DNA of 64,000 bases from Anaerolineaceae bacterium (GTDB taxonomy: Bacteria; Chloroflexota; Anaerolineae; Anaerolineales; Anaerolineaceae): NCBI GenBank assembly GCA_016841365.1, contig JAENZI010000001.1, positions 310,001-374,000 of the forward strand, in the 5' to 3' direction. Positions 52,926-61,900 of the stretch are shown here, in pieces. Below the pieces are notes generated by a model. It was not told the origin of the DNA. It made no database searches and saw only the letters and a list, made by a program, of their open reading frames with translations. The position numbers were made by a program, and so were the translations under genes. Within the stretch, counting starts at the first letter, position 1, and each line of letters starts with the position of its first letter.

Positions 52926-54836
52926 ATGCATCGAATTGAAGCACTTTTATCCGCACGGTTATTTTTACGTCCGGTTTTGGTCAAGAACCGGATCTATTTT
53001 CTTTCAAATTTGAGCGGGCACAACAGCCTGTACGTGATGGACCACGGGGGCAGCGTGCCTGAACCCTTACTCCCCCCTGATATTGTTCTGCAAAATCCGC
53101 ACCTGATTGGCGGGGAATCCTTTGCCGTTTTCCCTGACCTCGAGAAAATTTTGGTGGTGATTGACCGTGATGGTGATGAGAATTACCTGCCCATGCAGAT
53201 CCCGATGACGGGCGGTTTCCCTGAACCCGCCTTTAATAATTTCTTTGAGAACACCCGCTGCCATCTTGGGCTGGTGGACGCAAAGAAAAACCTCTGTGTG
53301 ATTGCAGCGGAATCACGCGAAGAGGGTTTGGTGCGAACGTATCTCTGCCGTTTCGACAGCGGCGAGGTGGAAGAGATTTATGCCAGCCCCTACGGCGGAT
53401 ATCCAGCAGCGGTCAATGATGATTACTCCCGTATTGGGCTGGTTGAAGGCTACATGGTCGGGGACACCGTAACTTACCTGTGGGAGAAGAATGAAGAACT
53501 GCGGGTGATCTATGGCAAACCGCTCCAGGAACGTGAGGAGGGCGAACAGGTACCGTTGATCGCGTTTGGCGGCGGTTTTTTCACCGAGGATGAGCGGGAA
53601 CTTGTGTTTTCCAACGCCCTGTTCACCGATACCTATGGTTTAGGTTGGCTGGCAGTAGATCATCCCGGTGAAGCGCACGAAGTGACCTTTGATGGACTTG
53701 TTCACAGCGGTGCGGGCGAATTTGAAGGCCTGGAACCACTTGAGAACGGAAAGTATTTGCTTCAATTCAATATTGACGGTGTTTCATGGGCTTATGAGGC
53801 AGCGTATGACGCGGACGCGAAGGTTATGCGTGCCGAGCATGTTTTGGTGGGGCAGGGCGACCTGTCGGAAGGCGTGCTCGAGGCGATCAAGTATGATGAA
53901 GAATCCGACCGTTTTGCTCTGGCATTTTCGACCGCCGTTTCACCGACCCAAATCTACACGACTGAAGGCAAAGATCGGGCAACGGTCCTGCGGCATACTA
54001 ATGAAGCGATCCTTGGCATCCCTGAGCAAATGCTTTCACGCGGCGAGGATGCATCGTACACGACTTTTGACGGCTTGCGCGTTTCCGCCCGCTTATACCT
54101 GCCCTCTGATGGGCTGGGGTTTGAGGGGAAGCGCCCGATCGTCTACTATTTGCACGGCGGTCCGCAGGGGCAGGAACGCCCTGATTTTTCGTGGTTCTCG
54201 ATGCCGCTTATCCAGTTTCTGACGCTGCAGGGTTTTGCGGTATTCGTCCCGAATGTGCGGGGCAGCACCGGCTACGGCTTGAGCTATACCAAACACGTTG
54301 ACCGGGACTGGGGTGGGCAAGACCGGTTGGACCATGTGCACGCGATGGAGGAAGTGCTGCCGAAGGATGAACGGTTGGACATCACCCGCACCGGCGTGGT
54401 CGGACGTTCCTATGGGGGCTACATGACCCTGACCCTGGCTGGCCGTCACCCGGAGCTGTGGGCGGCGGCAGTCGACATGTTTGGCCCTTATGACCTGCTC
54501 ACCTTCCTCGAGCGCATCCCGCCCACGTGGAAGCCTTACTTCTATGTGGCGTTGGGCAACCCGGAAAACCCTGATGACCTGGCATTTTTGCAGGATCGCT
54601 CACCCAAGACACACATTGAGAACATTCAATTCCCGATGCTGGTGATCCAGGGGCGGAATGACCCCCGTGTGGTCGCAGAGGAATCAGAAGACCTGGTCAA
54701 ACACCTGCAGGACATCGGCAAGGATGTGAAATTGCTGTTGTTTGAGAATGAGGGTCACGGCGTGGAAAAATATGAGAACAAGGTGACCTGTTACAACCGG
54801 ATCACGGACTTCTTTAAAGAAACGCTTAAACCATGA
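52926..54836 (+). CDS. S9-family prolyl oligopeptidase-like serine peptidase
   Basis: The 636-residue protein has an N-terminal beta-propeller (residues 1-370) and a C-terminal alpha/beta hydrolase domain. The catalytic Ser is in VVGRSYGGYMTL (about residue 494), the Asp in VIQGRNDPRVV and the His in NEGHGVEKYEN. Another hallmark is PIVYYLHGGPQGQ forming the oxyanion region. There is no signal peptide, so it should cleave short peptides in the cytoplasm. GGGAGCGC precedes the ATG. Confidence 0.92.
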   Translation: MHRIEALLSARLFLRPVLVKNRIYFLSNLSGHNSLYVMDHGGSVPEPLLPPDIVLQNPHLIGGESFAVFPDLEKILVVIDRDGDENYLPMQIPMTGGFPEPAFNNFFENTRCHLGLVDAKKNLCVIAAESREEGLVRTYLCRFDSGEVEEIYASPYGGYPAAVNDDYSRIGLVEGYMVGDTVTYLWEKNEELRVIYGKPLQEREEGEQVPLIAFGGGFFTEDERELVFSNALFTDTYGLGWLAVDHPGEAHEVTFDGLVHSGAGEFEGLEPLENGKYLLQFNIDGVSWAYEAAYDADAKVMRAEHVLVGQGDLSEGVLEAIKYDEESDRFALAFSTAVSPTQIYTTEGKDRATVLRHTNEAILGIPEQMLSRGEDASYTTFDGLRVSARLYLPSDGLGFEGKRPIVYYLHGGPQGQERPDFSWFSMPLIQFLTLQGFAVFVPNVRGSTGYGLSYTKHVDRDWGGQDRLDHVHAMEEVLPKDERLDITRTGVVGRSYGGYMTLTLAGRHPELWAAAVDMFGPYDLLTFLERIPPTWKPYFYVALGNPENPDDLAFLQDRSPKTHIENIQFPMLVIQGRNDPRVVAEESEDLVKHLQDIGKDVKLLLFENEGHGVEKYENKVTCYNRITDFFKETLKP

Positions 54837-54853
54837 TTGATTGTGGGAGGACC

Positions 54854-54881
54854 AAAGGGCAGGTAAGGATCTGCCCTTTTT
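54854..54881 (+). terminator. Intrinsic terminator after the S9 peptidase
   Basis: A 9-base stem (AAAGGGCAG / CTGCCCTTT) with an 8-base loop runs into further T, 17 bases past the stop. Confidence 0.8.
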
Positions 54882-54914
54882 GGTTGACACTCTAACCGAA
54901 GAAGGAGATTTGCG

Positions 54915-55724
54915 GTGACGTGGAAAAATTATGATGTGATCGCACAGGCAGGTGACCTGGTGCAGTTGTTGGGCAGCCGGCACAAGAGCCACTACATTCA
55001 GCTTAAACCGGGTGCCGTTTTCCAGACTCATCGCGGTGAAATTCAGCATGATGAGATCATCGGAAAACCCTGGGGGACACGGCTTGTGAGCCACACAGGC
55101 AATCCCTTTTTCTTGATGCGCCCCGGGCTGGCGAACCTGATCACAGAGATCAAACGCAACACGCAGATCATTTATCCTAAAGACATTGGCTATATCGTGA
55201 TGGTGATGGGGATCGGCCCCGGTGTGCATGTGCTGGAAGCGGGTACCGGCTCGGGTGCGCTGACGACAGCATTCGCCTTCTTGGTGGGGGATACAGGCAG
55301 GGTCACTTCCTATGATAACCGTCAGGAGATGCAGAATCTTGCTCGTAAAAACTTAGACCGGGTCGGTTTGCTGGATCGTGTCGACCTGAAATTGGGGGAT
55401 GTGGTCGACGGCTTTGAAGAACGTGAAGTGGATGCGATCTTCCTTGATCTGCCCAACCCCTATGACTACATGCCCCAGGTGAAAGCCTCACTTAAACTGG
55501 GCGGCTTTTTCGGTATGATCTTGCCAACGACCAACCAGGTCAGCCGGGCGATTGGTGCTCTGCGGGCGCACGATTTTGCTTTTATCGAAGTTTGCGAGAT
55601 CATGCTGCGCTTTTATAAGCCGGATTTTGACCGGCTTCGCCCGACAGATCGGATGGTCGCCCATACCGGCTACCTTGTGTTTGCCCGGTCGGTGATAGAA
55701 ACGCCCGAGGATCACACCATCTGA
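54915..55724 (+). CDS. trmI: tRNA (adenine-N1)-methyltransferase TrmI-like
   Basis: The 269-residue protein starts with GTG at 54915, seven bases after AGGAG. The small N-terminal domain is followed by the TrmI catalytic domain with YPKDIGYIVMVMGIGPGVHVLEAG, motif I EAGTGSGALTTAF, DNRQEM for SAM binding and IFLDLPNPYDYM. It methylates A58 in the T loop of tRNAs as a tetramer. The following 55725-56011 (287 bases) is AT-rich and holds no gene that I can see; it must contain the sigma factor promoter. Confidence 0.92.
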   Translation: MTWKNYDVIAQAGDLVQLLGSRHKSHYIQLKPGAVFQTHRGEIQHDEIIGKPWGTRLVSHTGNPFFLMRPGLANLITEIKRNTQIIYPKDIGYIVMVMGIGPGVHVLEAGTGSGALTTAFAFLVGDTGRVTSYDNRQEMQNLARKNLDRVGLLDRVDLKLGDVVDGFEEREVDAIFLDLPNPYDYMPQVKASLKLGGFFGMILPTTNQVSRAIGALRAHDFAFIEVCEIMLRFYKPDFDRLRPTDRMVAHTGYLVFARSVIETPEDHTI

Positions 55725-56011
55725 TTTCGAGGGTGGTTCAGATTGGTTTTTAGTGGACAAATTTCATCATTTTAATTATTTTTTAGCCTGTAATTCATCA
55801 TTCGTTTCATTATTATCATAACAAATGTGCATGTGTCCGAGTGCAAAATGAATTTCGGCATAAATATGTTCGAGAAGAGCAAGCCTCACTCTTAATTTGA
55901 GCATTAGGCACATTTTCTCGCCTTTACAAGTTATTATTGATCATTGTCACCCCACCAATTTCACTGATTCTGTAACAAAAGGATATCCATTACGTCTTAT
56001 AGGATAGCGAG

Positions 56012-56569
56012 ATGAGGAAATCGGAAGAATTACCAGAAGATCATCTTATACAACGCGCAGCCGATGGAGATAAACGAGCTTTTGGAATTCTATACGAGCG
56101 TTATCTCGATGAGATCTATCGCTTTGCCTTTTATAAGGTCAGCATTGAGAACATCGCAGAGGATATCACTGAAGAGACCTTTTTGAGGATTTGGGAGAAA
56201 CTGCCATCCATCTATCGGAGCGAAGGGAAGATCGATAACTTTAGAGCTTATGTCTATCGGATGGCGAACAATTTGGTGATTGACTACTATCGCAGAAGGA
56301 AATCGGTTGAAATGGATTTGACGCTCTCTATCTCTAAAAACCCAAGCCCAGAAGCCGTGCTGGATTTCAAGAACACATCGCAGCACCTGGCAGAAGCGAT
56401 CAAAGGGTTAGAACCGGAATTCCAGCAGATCATCCTCCTGCGCTTCGTCAACCAGCTCTCCCATAAGGAAATTGCCAAAATCATGGGGATCAGTGATGCG
56501 AATTCCCGGGTGATGCAATTTAGAGCATTAAAAAGATTAAAGGAAATCCTTTCGACTGAGGAAAGTTGA
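56012..56569 (+). CDS. ECF-type RNA polymerase sigma factor
   Basis: The 185-residue protein has region 2 (FGILYERYLDEIYRFAFYKV, AEDITEETFLRIWEKL, FRAYVYRMANNLVIDYYRRRK) and region 4 (LEPEFQQIILLRFVNQLSHKEIAKIMGISDANSRVMQFRALKRL) of extracytoplasmic-function sigma factors, and no region 3. AGGATAGCGAG precedes the ATG. The downstream gene begins one base after its stop and encodes a membrane protein that is very likely its anti-sigma factor, so promoter recognition would be switched by an envelope signal. Confidence 0.93.
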   Translation: MRKSEELPEDHLIQRAADGDKRAFGILYERYLDEIYRFAFYKVSIENIAEDITEETFLRIWEKLPSIYRSEGKIDNFRAYVYRMANNLVIDYYRRRKSVEMDLTLSISKNPSPEAVLDFKNTSQHLAEAIKGLEPEFQQIILLRFVNQLSHKEIAKIMGISDANSRVMQFRALKRLKEILSTEES

Positions 56570-56570
56570 A

Positions 56571-57596
56571 ATGAAAGAAACGATTGAACAAGCATTTGCG
56601 AAGTGCCTTGAGATGATGACCGACAACGGCGAACATGTCTCAGATTGTTTGGCGCTTTATCCCCAATTTGAAAACGAATTGCGTGAGCTGTTTTTGCTGC
56701 GCGCAGACCTGGCAGAACTTTCAGACGCACACCCTTCACAGCAATTTGTACAAAACGCTGCGGCTAACCTGATCGCAAAACTGCCGGACCACAAACTGCC
56801 GTTTTTTGCCAGGGTAAATCGGTCGATGCAGGTCAATTTCCTTCAGCCTGTGCGCAAAATGGGGATGGTTCCTGTCATCATCGGCCTGATTCTTCTCTTC
56901 TTAGTGGTTGCTGGCGGAATCCGCGTGGTGGATGCTTCTGCGCCCGGGGATGTGTTCTATAACCTTGACCGGACACTTGAGCAGGTGCGCTTGCGCCTGG
57001 CGGATGTGCCAGAAAACGCGATGACGATCCGGCTGGAATATGCTTTTGAGCGGCTGGAAGAAGCAAACCGCAAACTGGCAGAGGATGAATTAGAGCAGGC
57101 TGTGGTCGCCTTCGATGGCTATCATTGCCAGGTTTACCAGATTGCTAAGATGATCGCCGGCACACAGGGAGAACAGCGTGAGGCGCTGCTCGCTCAGTTC
57201 TATGGTGTGCTGGGTGTCCAGCGCGCCGACATCAAAGAGACGATCCAATCGGTGCCAGAAAAAGCGCGGATTGAAATCCAAAATGCGCTCGATGCTGCGC
57301 CGGCGCTCGATGCCCAGATGCGGGATGATCTCGAGGCGCCCATTGAAAACGGCCCGCAAGGGACGGATGAGGAAGCTCCGCAAGAACCCCCGGAAGAGGC
57401 ACCGCAGGCGCCGCCTGAGGATGCCCCGCAGGGTGATGAAGGCGAGGGGCAATGCCCGCCCGAAGACGCACCAGAGGGTCCACCCGAGGACGCCCCGCAG
57501 GAACCCCCCAAGGACGCCCCGCAAGGGCAGATTGAGGATGACACACAAGGCTCAATAAAGGGTATTCACCAGGGGAGGGTCAGCAAGACGCCGTAG
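56571..57596 (+). CDS. Anti-sigma-like DUF5667 membrane protein with Pro/acidic repeat tail
   Basis: The 341-residue protein has a cytoplasmic N-terminal region (1-100) with paired Cys and helices (DCLALYPQFENELRELFLL), one membrane helix (about 102-122), then an extracytoplasmic DUF5667-type helical domain beginning ASAPGDVFYNLDRTLEQVRL. The last 90 residues are repeats of the form PPEDAPQ. It starts one base after the sigma factor stop, and GAGG in the sigma gene's end supplies the ribosome binding site. The arrangement is that of an anti-sigma factor. The C-terminal repeat is shared with the secreted protein at 57771. Confidence 0.8.
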   Translation: MKETIEQAFAKCLEMMTDNGEHVSDCLALYPQFENELRELFLLRADLAELSDAHPSQQFVQNAAANLIAKLPDHKLPFFARVNRSMQVNFLQPVRKMGMVPVIIGLILLFLVVAGGIRVVDASAPGDVFYNLDRTLEQVRLRLADVPENAMTIRLEYAFERLEEANRKLAEDELEQAVVAFDGYHCQVYQIAKMIAGTQGEQREALLAQFYGVLGVQRADIKETIQSVPEKARIEIQNALDAAPALDAQMRDDLEAPIENGPQGTDEEAPQEPPEEAPQAPPEDAPQGDEGEGQCPPEDAPEGPPEDAPQEPPKDAPQGQIEDDTQGSIKGIHQGRVSKTP

Positions 57597-57661
57597 TGTG
57601 ACTCGAACCCCGGGCTTAGGCCGGAAAATGGCCTGATGCATCCTGTTAGACCAAGGAGTGT
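57597..57661 (-). pseudogene. tRNA-like remnant
   Basis: On the minus strand this reads as a decayed tRNA: a D-arm-like TGGTCTAACAGGATGCA, a perfect 5-base anticodon stem (AGGCC/GGCCT at 57618-57634) with loop ATTTTCC, and a T loop GGGTTCGAGTC. The T stem and the acceptor stem do not pair, so it cannot be a working tRNA. The best resemblance is tRNA-Glu or tRNA-Lys. It could also be chance. Confidence 0.35.
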
Positions 57662-57770
57662 ACGAGATCGGATAAACATTTGGTTGTCGTTTGATCAGCT
57701 TGATGGGAAAGGTTGAAAAGGAGAAGAACCCCTTTGAGGTAAAGTTTTAGGGAAAGGTAGACGTGAAAAT

Positions 57771-58286
57771 ATGAAAAAAAGAATGATTGCGTTGATCGTA
57801 TTAGGATTGTTAGTAAGCACCTTCACGGTCGTGATGGCTGGCGGTGACCAGGTGACCGGCGGCACAGGCAATGGCAAGGGTGAACAGCTCACACATGAGT
57901 ACGGGTGTGAGGATCAACCCTGCTCAGGGGATGCCCCACAGGAACCCCCGGAAGATGTCGCTCAAGGCCCATCCGCAGAAGACCCCCAGGGACCGCCAGA
58001 AGAAGCACCCCAGGGCGAAGACGCCGTAGGGCAGGGGCCAAGAGAAGGCGCACCGCAGAGCCCGCGTGAAGATTACCGCAAAGGCTCTTCGGGTGAAGCA
58101 CCCTTAGGCCCGCGGGAAGATGCCCCCCAGGCACCGCCAGAGACAGCGCCCCAGGGACCTGCAGAAGATGCACCCCAGGGTGAGACCGGCCAGGGTGAAG
58201 GCCCGGGTGAAGATGCCCAACAAGCCCCCCCTGAGGATGCCCCCCAAGGGCCACCAGAAGATGCCCCGCAGGGACCAAGCTTGTAA
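57771..58286 (+). CDS. Secreted low-complexity protein with PPEDAPQG repeats
   Basis: The 171-residue protein has a signal peptide (MKKRMIALIVLGLLVSTFTV, cleavage after VMA) and a short region with one Cys pair (CEDQPC). Then come about 120 residues of repeats around PPEDAPQGP that end PPEDAPQGPSL. Such Pro, Gln, acidic sequence is disordered. The same repeat forms the outer tail of the anti-sigma-like protein just upstream, suggesting a shared partner, co-evolution or duplication. AAAGG precedes the ATG by about 13 bases. Cross-hybridising DNA repeats make recombination between the two genes possible. Confidence 0.75.
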   Translation: MKKRMIALIVLGLLVSTFTVVMAGGDQVTGGTGNGKGEQLTHEYGCEDQPCSGDAPQEPPEDVAQGPSAEDPQGPPEEAPQGEDAVGQGPREGAPQSPREDYRKGSSGEAPLGPREDAPQAPPETAPQGPAEDAPQGETGQGEGPGEDAQQAPPEDAPQGPPEDAPQGPSL

Positions 58287-58463
58287 GACCCGCTTGATTT
58301 AGATTTGTTAATACGTCCTCCTCACTCGACAAGTGTTGACAGCGGGAACACATCTCCCGCTGTCAACCAGGGTGGAGGCAAGTTTGCGTTCAAATGCTGT
58401 ACCCAACAGGTAAAAATTTGGCGATAGAAAAATAAATAGAAAATAAACATTAAAATATTATTA

Positions 58464-58505
58464 ATAGCCGTCCACTTAAGATTAGAGTGGGACGGCTATT
58501 TTGTT
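58464..58505 (+). terminator. Terminator hairpin after the repeat protein gene
   Basis: An 11-base stem with imperfect inner pairs and a T-rich run (TATTTTGTTG). It lies 180 bases past the stop at 58286, after another T-less hairpin. Confidence 0.6.
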
Positions 58506-58659
58506 GTGAATTTATTGAAAAACCTCCCTGAGGAACGCATAAAATTATGAATTAATGCAAATAGAACACCAATATAATGGGTGGATATTTTGCTGTGGAA
58601 TTGGGAAATCACAATAAAAAGAGCAATCTTAAAGAATTGATTAATCACAAAATTATTCC

Positions 58660-58688
58660 TTGACTAATCCTACGAACTTTTGTAAAAT
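58660..58688 (+). promoter_or_regulatory. Sigma70-like promoter of the 1409-residue secreted protein gene
   Basis: A -35 box TTGACT (58660-58665) and a -10 box TAAAAT (58683-58688) are 17 bases apart. Transcription from here leaves a leader of about 290 bases. Confidence 0.65.
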
Positions 58689-58859
58689 AAACTATATTAA
58701 ATTAATCTTAATATGCAAATTAATGAATATGAATTAGATGGGAATTCATTGATGTTTGGTGGTGAGATTAATTTTATTGGCATCAACGAGTGTAAAAGAA
58801 AAATGAACAGGAGGATGGTATCGAGGGAGAGCGACTTATGTAAATGGCTGGATTAGGAC

Positions 58860-58970
58860 CGTCTGAGTGAGGATTGCTTGAGGCAGGGCGCAGACGAAGT
58901 GACCTGACAGGACAGGCACCTCTCACAATTTCACTCAGCCCGGGGATTTTAATTCTGCTTAGCCTGTCAG
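58860..58970 (+). promoter_or_regulatory. Structured leader with interleaved helices (possible pseudoknot switch)
   Basis: CTGAGTGA (58863-58870) can pair with TCACTCAG (58931-58938), and CTGACAGG (58904-58911) with CCTGTCAG (58963-58970). The order A-B-A'-B' is that of a pseudoknot. CGTCTG (58860-58865) and CAGACG (58891-58896) form a competing hairpin. The last arm ends just before the ribosome binding region (AAAGGA) of the gene starting at 58987. Confidence 0.45.
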
Positions 58971-58986
58971 AATAGAGAAAAGGACA

Positions 58987-61900
58987 ATGCATTACCATAA
59001 ATTCAAAAAGATATTTGTGTTATTGTTTTTGATCGTCCTGTTAGCGCCAACCTTTGCTGCCAGTGCGCAAGACATTATCGTTGATCCATACCTGGGCGGC
59101 AGGCAGCAGGGCATCCTGATTGGTTCCGAAGGGGAGCAAATCGGTATTGCAGAATACTGGAACCAGAAAAATCGATTTGTGATCGAAATGTCTTTCTTTG
59201 AGGAAGTGACCCTAAAAGAAACCCAGGTGTTCCTGGATAGGGAGCAGCCGCTTTATGATCCGCTCTACAAGAATGGCAAACCTGTTCCAGGAGCGTTCCC
59301 CTGCAAGAATGATTTCGATTATGTTGGCCAAACCTTTATGACCACCTGTGAATTTGAGCAGGTGTCTGAGTTTGCCTGGGGGCAGAACCGTCATCTCTAT
59401 GCGGCGGTGCACGGCGATCTCAGCAATAATGATTTCTGGGTGCAGCCAGCCAGCATTGAATTCAACCCAGAAAGCTGGATCACGTATGATAAGTCGAAGT
59501 GGGGCGGTTATTTTGATGTGAAGTTAACCCACCCCGCCCGCGGGCATTTCATTGATTCGCCCGTGTTTGGCCTGGGGTACGAAACCTCCACGCAGTGGGG
59601 CATGACCGATCTCGGTGGTGGTTTTGATTACTTCCCCAGCGAATATGTTGACTTCTATGTGGGATCCTATCATTTAGGCAGTGCGATTGCCGATCACAAA
59701 GTTACCCCGCTGGATATGTTCCAGGGATATGACACCTCACTGGAATACATCACAGATCCTGATACCGGCGTGCAGACGCTTGTACTGCCCGTCACCAATC
59801 CGGTGATCAACATGGCGCGCTTTTTACAGAGTCTGGATGCGGACGGTGACCCCAAACAGGGCATCAGCATCACCGAACCCGTGGTCTATTGCTTTGAAAC
59901 AGCCATGGATGAACTGCAATACGATGAACTTTATTTTACTCTTGGAGGTCAGATCGAGAATATCCTCGTAAAGACACAAGAAGTTTGTAATGACGTTGAT
60001 GGCGTTACGATCAACATCGTCACCTACGAGGACGCCAAGGCTGCGCTTGATAAAGCCCTCGACAATACCATGTTCCGCAAGAATGTTTCGAAGACGCCGG
60101 ATATGAGCAGTTCCAAATCTAAGCTGAATACGATGCGGGTGTGGTTCCCGGCAATGCGTGCCAATGGTGAACTGTTTACGTATGTAGATGGTGAATCGAT
60201 CGTCACAGGTATTCCTTATTATGATGAATCTGGTGAATTGATCAGCACCGAAATCGAAGCCCAACCGATTGTGGTGGCTTACACGGATCAGATTCAGGAT
60301 GAGGACGGCACCCTTTATGGAGAGGATATTTGGGTTGCCATCTCACGCGATGACGGCAACACCTTTAAGCGAATGAATGTCGCCCGTGCTGCGGATAAAT
60401 CCTCATTTGATGTGACCGTGAAGGAATACGACGAATTAGGAAATGTTGTTGCCGAATATTTAGCCCCATATTACGGTGAAGCCAAAAAACCCGTGATGGC
60501 GGTACAGGATAACAACATTTTTGTCGCCTGGACCAGCAAGTACTGCAAGGGCGGACGCCCGACCTATTCCATCAAGCTTGAGGATACGTTGGATGACCCG
60601 GATACCCCTGAAGATGAATTTGAAGCCGATTACCCATACGATAATCCATATTACGAAGAGGATATCTGGGGTGTTTCTGGCCCGCAGCGCTCGGTAGATT
60701 ACGCTGAGCAGGGCTTCCCGGAAGTGGGCGAAGTGCCTTATTCCTGTGTGTGGACGGCACGCGGCACGATCGTCACCCAGGAAATGATTGCCGCTGGCGG
60801 TTACTGGGCACAATTAAAATCTGACGGCACTGGATATTATGAGGTGGGCGATATCCAGTGGTTCAAGCCCGAACGACTGACCTCAGGGCGGCGCGATGCC
60901 AACCAGGTCTTCATGGGCAGCTTTGATGGTGCAGGCTTTGCCATCGCCTGGCAGGAAGACCCCGAAGGCTTGCGCCCCGGGCAGGCGAAAGGCCCCGGCC
61001 CCGGATGGGGCGGCGCCACCACCAACCACAAGACCGACATTTGGTACTCCTACATCCATATGGATAACTTCCTGGCGGTGGATGAGAACTTTGTCCCCGG
61101 TGGCGATCCACAGCATGATCTGGATCGGGAAGTGCTTGGCCGACCGAAGGCGTTGGTGCCGATGTCCCTGCCGATCCGCATTACGGATAACGATGTGCTC
61201 AACACCGATAACCTGATGGTTTTACTGGGTGAAGACGGGCTACCCGTTGAAGATGAAAATGGGGATTGGATCAAAATCGTCAAAGAGGACTTCCCCGAAG
61301 ACTCGAACGGTGACCACGACGGTTCCCATGACTACGGGATTGTTTACCGTGACGAATTGTGTGTTGAATTTGTTGAAAAGATCAATCAACAAGGTGTGAC
61401 GAAACAGGTCTGCAAGACCGCTGACGGCCGCATGCTCGATGGCGACACCGGTGCCTCGCGGCCCAACCTGTTCTTACAGGGGTACACACATGACAATGGC
61501 ACACCAAAAGACACTTCAGATGATTACACCAGTGCTTGGGCGATCTTTGCCTACGACGAATCCAAGGGTGTGGGCAACGGTCCACCCGACCATGAAGAAG
61601 GCGGCGGCCCTTATGGGGATGAATACGTCGCAGAATCCGGTAAGAATTCTTTTTACCAGTCCTTTGACTTCATGAACCCGCCCCATGTCAGCGCTGGCAC
61701 GATCATCAACCTGCCTGAGAAGGAATATGACATCACCTATGACGAATTAGGCAACCCGGTTGGTTACACGGTTGTCAGCAACGTCACATACGTGATGGAT
61801 GAGGTTGTGGATGAAAACGGTGAGCCCGTGTTAGATTCTGAAGGCAACCCAACATATACGCCCAGGCTGGATGACAACGGCTTACTGCAGATCAACTACG

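Larger units (their letters stand above)
58287..58986. other. 700-base non-coding region with hairpins, promoter and structured leader
   Basis: No coding frame with a ribosome binding site is seen. A 13-base perfect inverted repeat lies at 58335-58367 (GTTGACAGCGGGA / TCCCGCTGTCAAC) without T-run. A second hairpin at 58464-58501 (AATAGCCGTCC / GGACGGCTATT) runs into TTTGTTG and probably ends upstream transcription. From 58500 on the sequence is AT-rich, then holds a promoter and the leader of the next gene. Confidence 0.7.

Noticed and set aside
54884-54889. TTGACA downstream of the S9 peptidase as a trmI promoter -35 box
   Set aside because: No -10 box occurs 16-18 bases later; the expected position falls in the ribosome binding region of trmI.
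57597-57661. A functional tRNA gene
   Set aside because: Acceptor and T stems cannot pair and the anticodon loop is abnormal; it is kept only as a low-confidence remnant.
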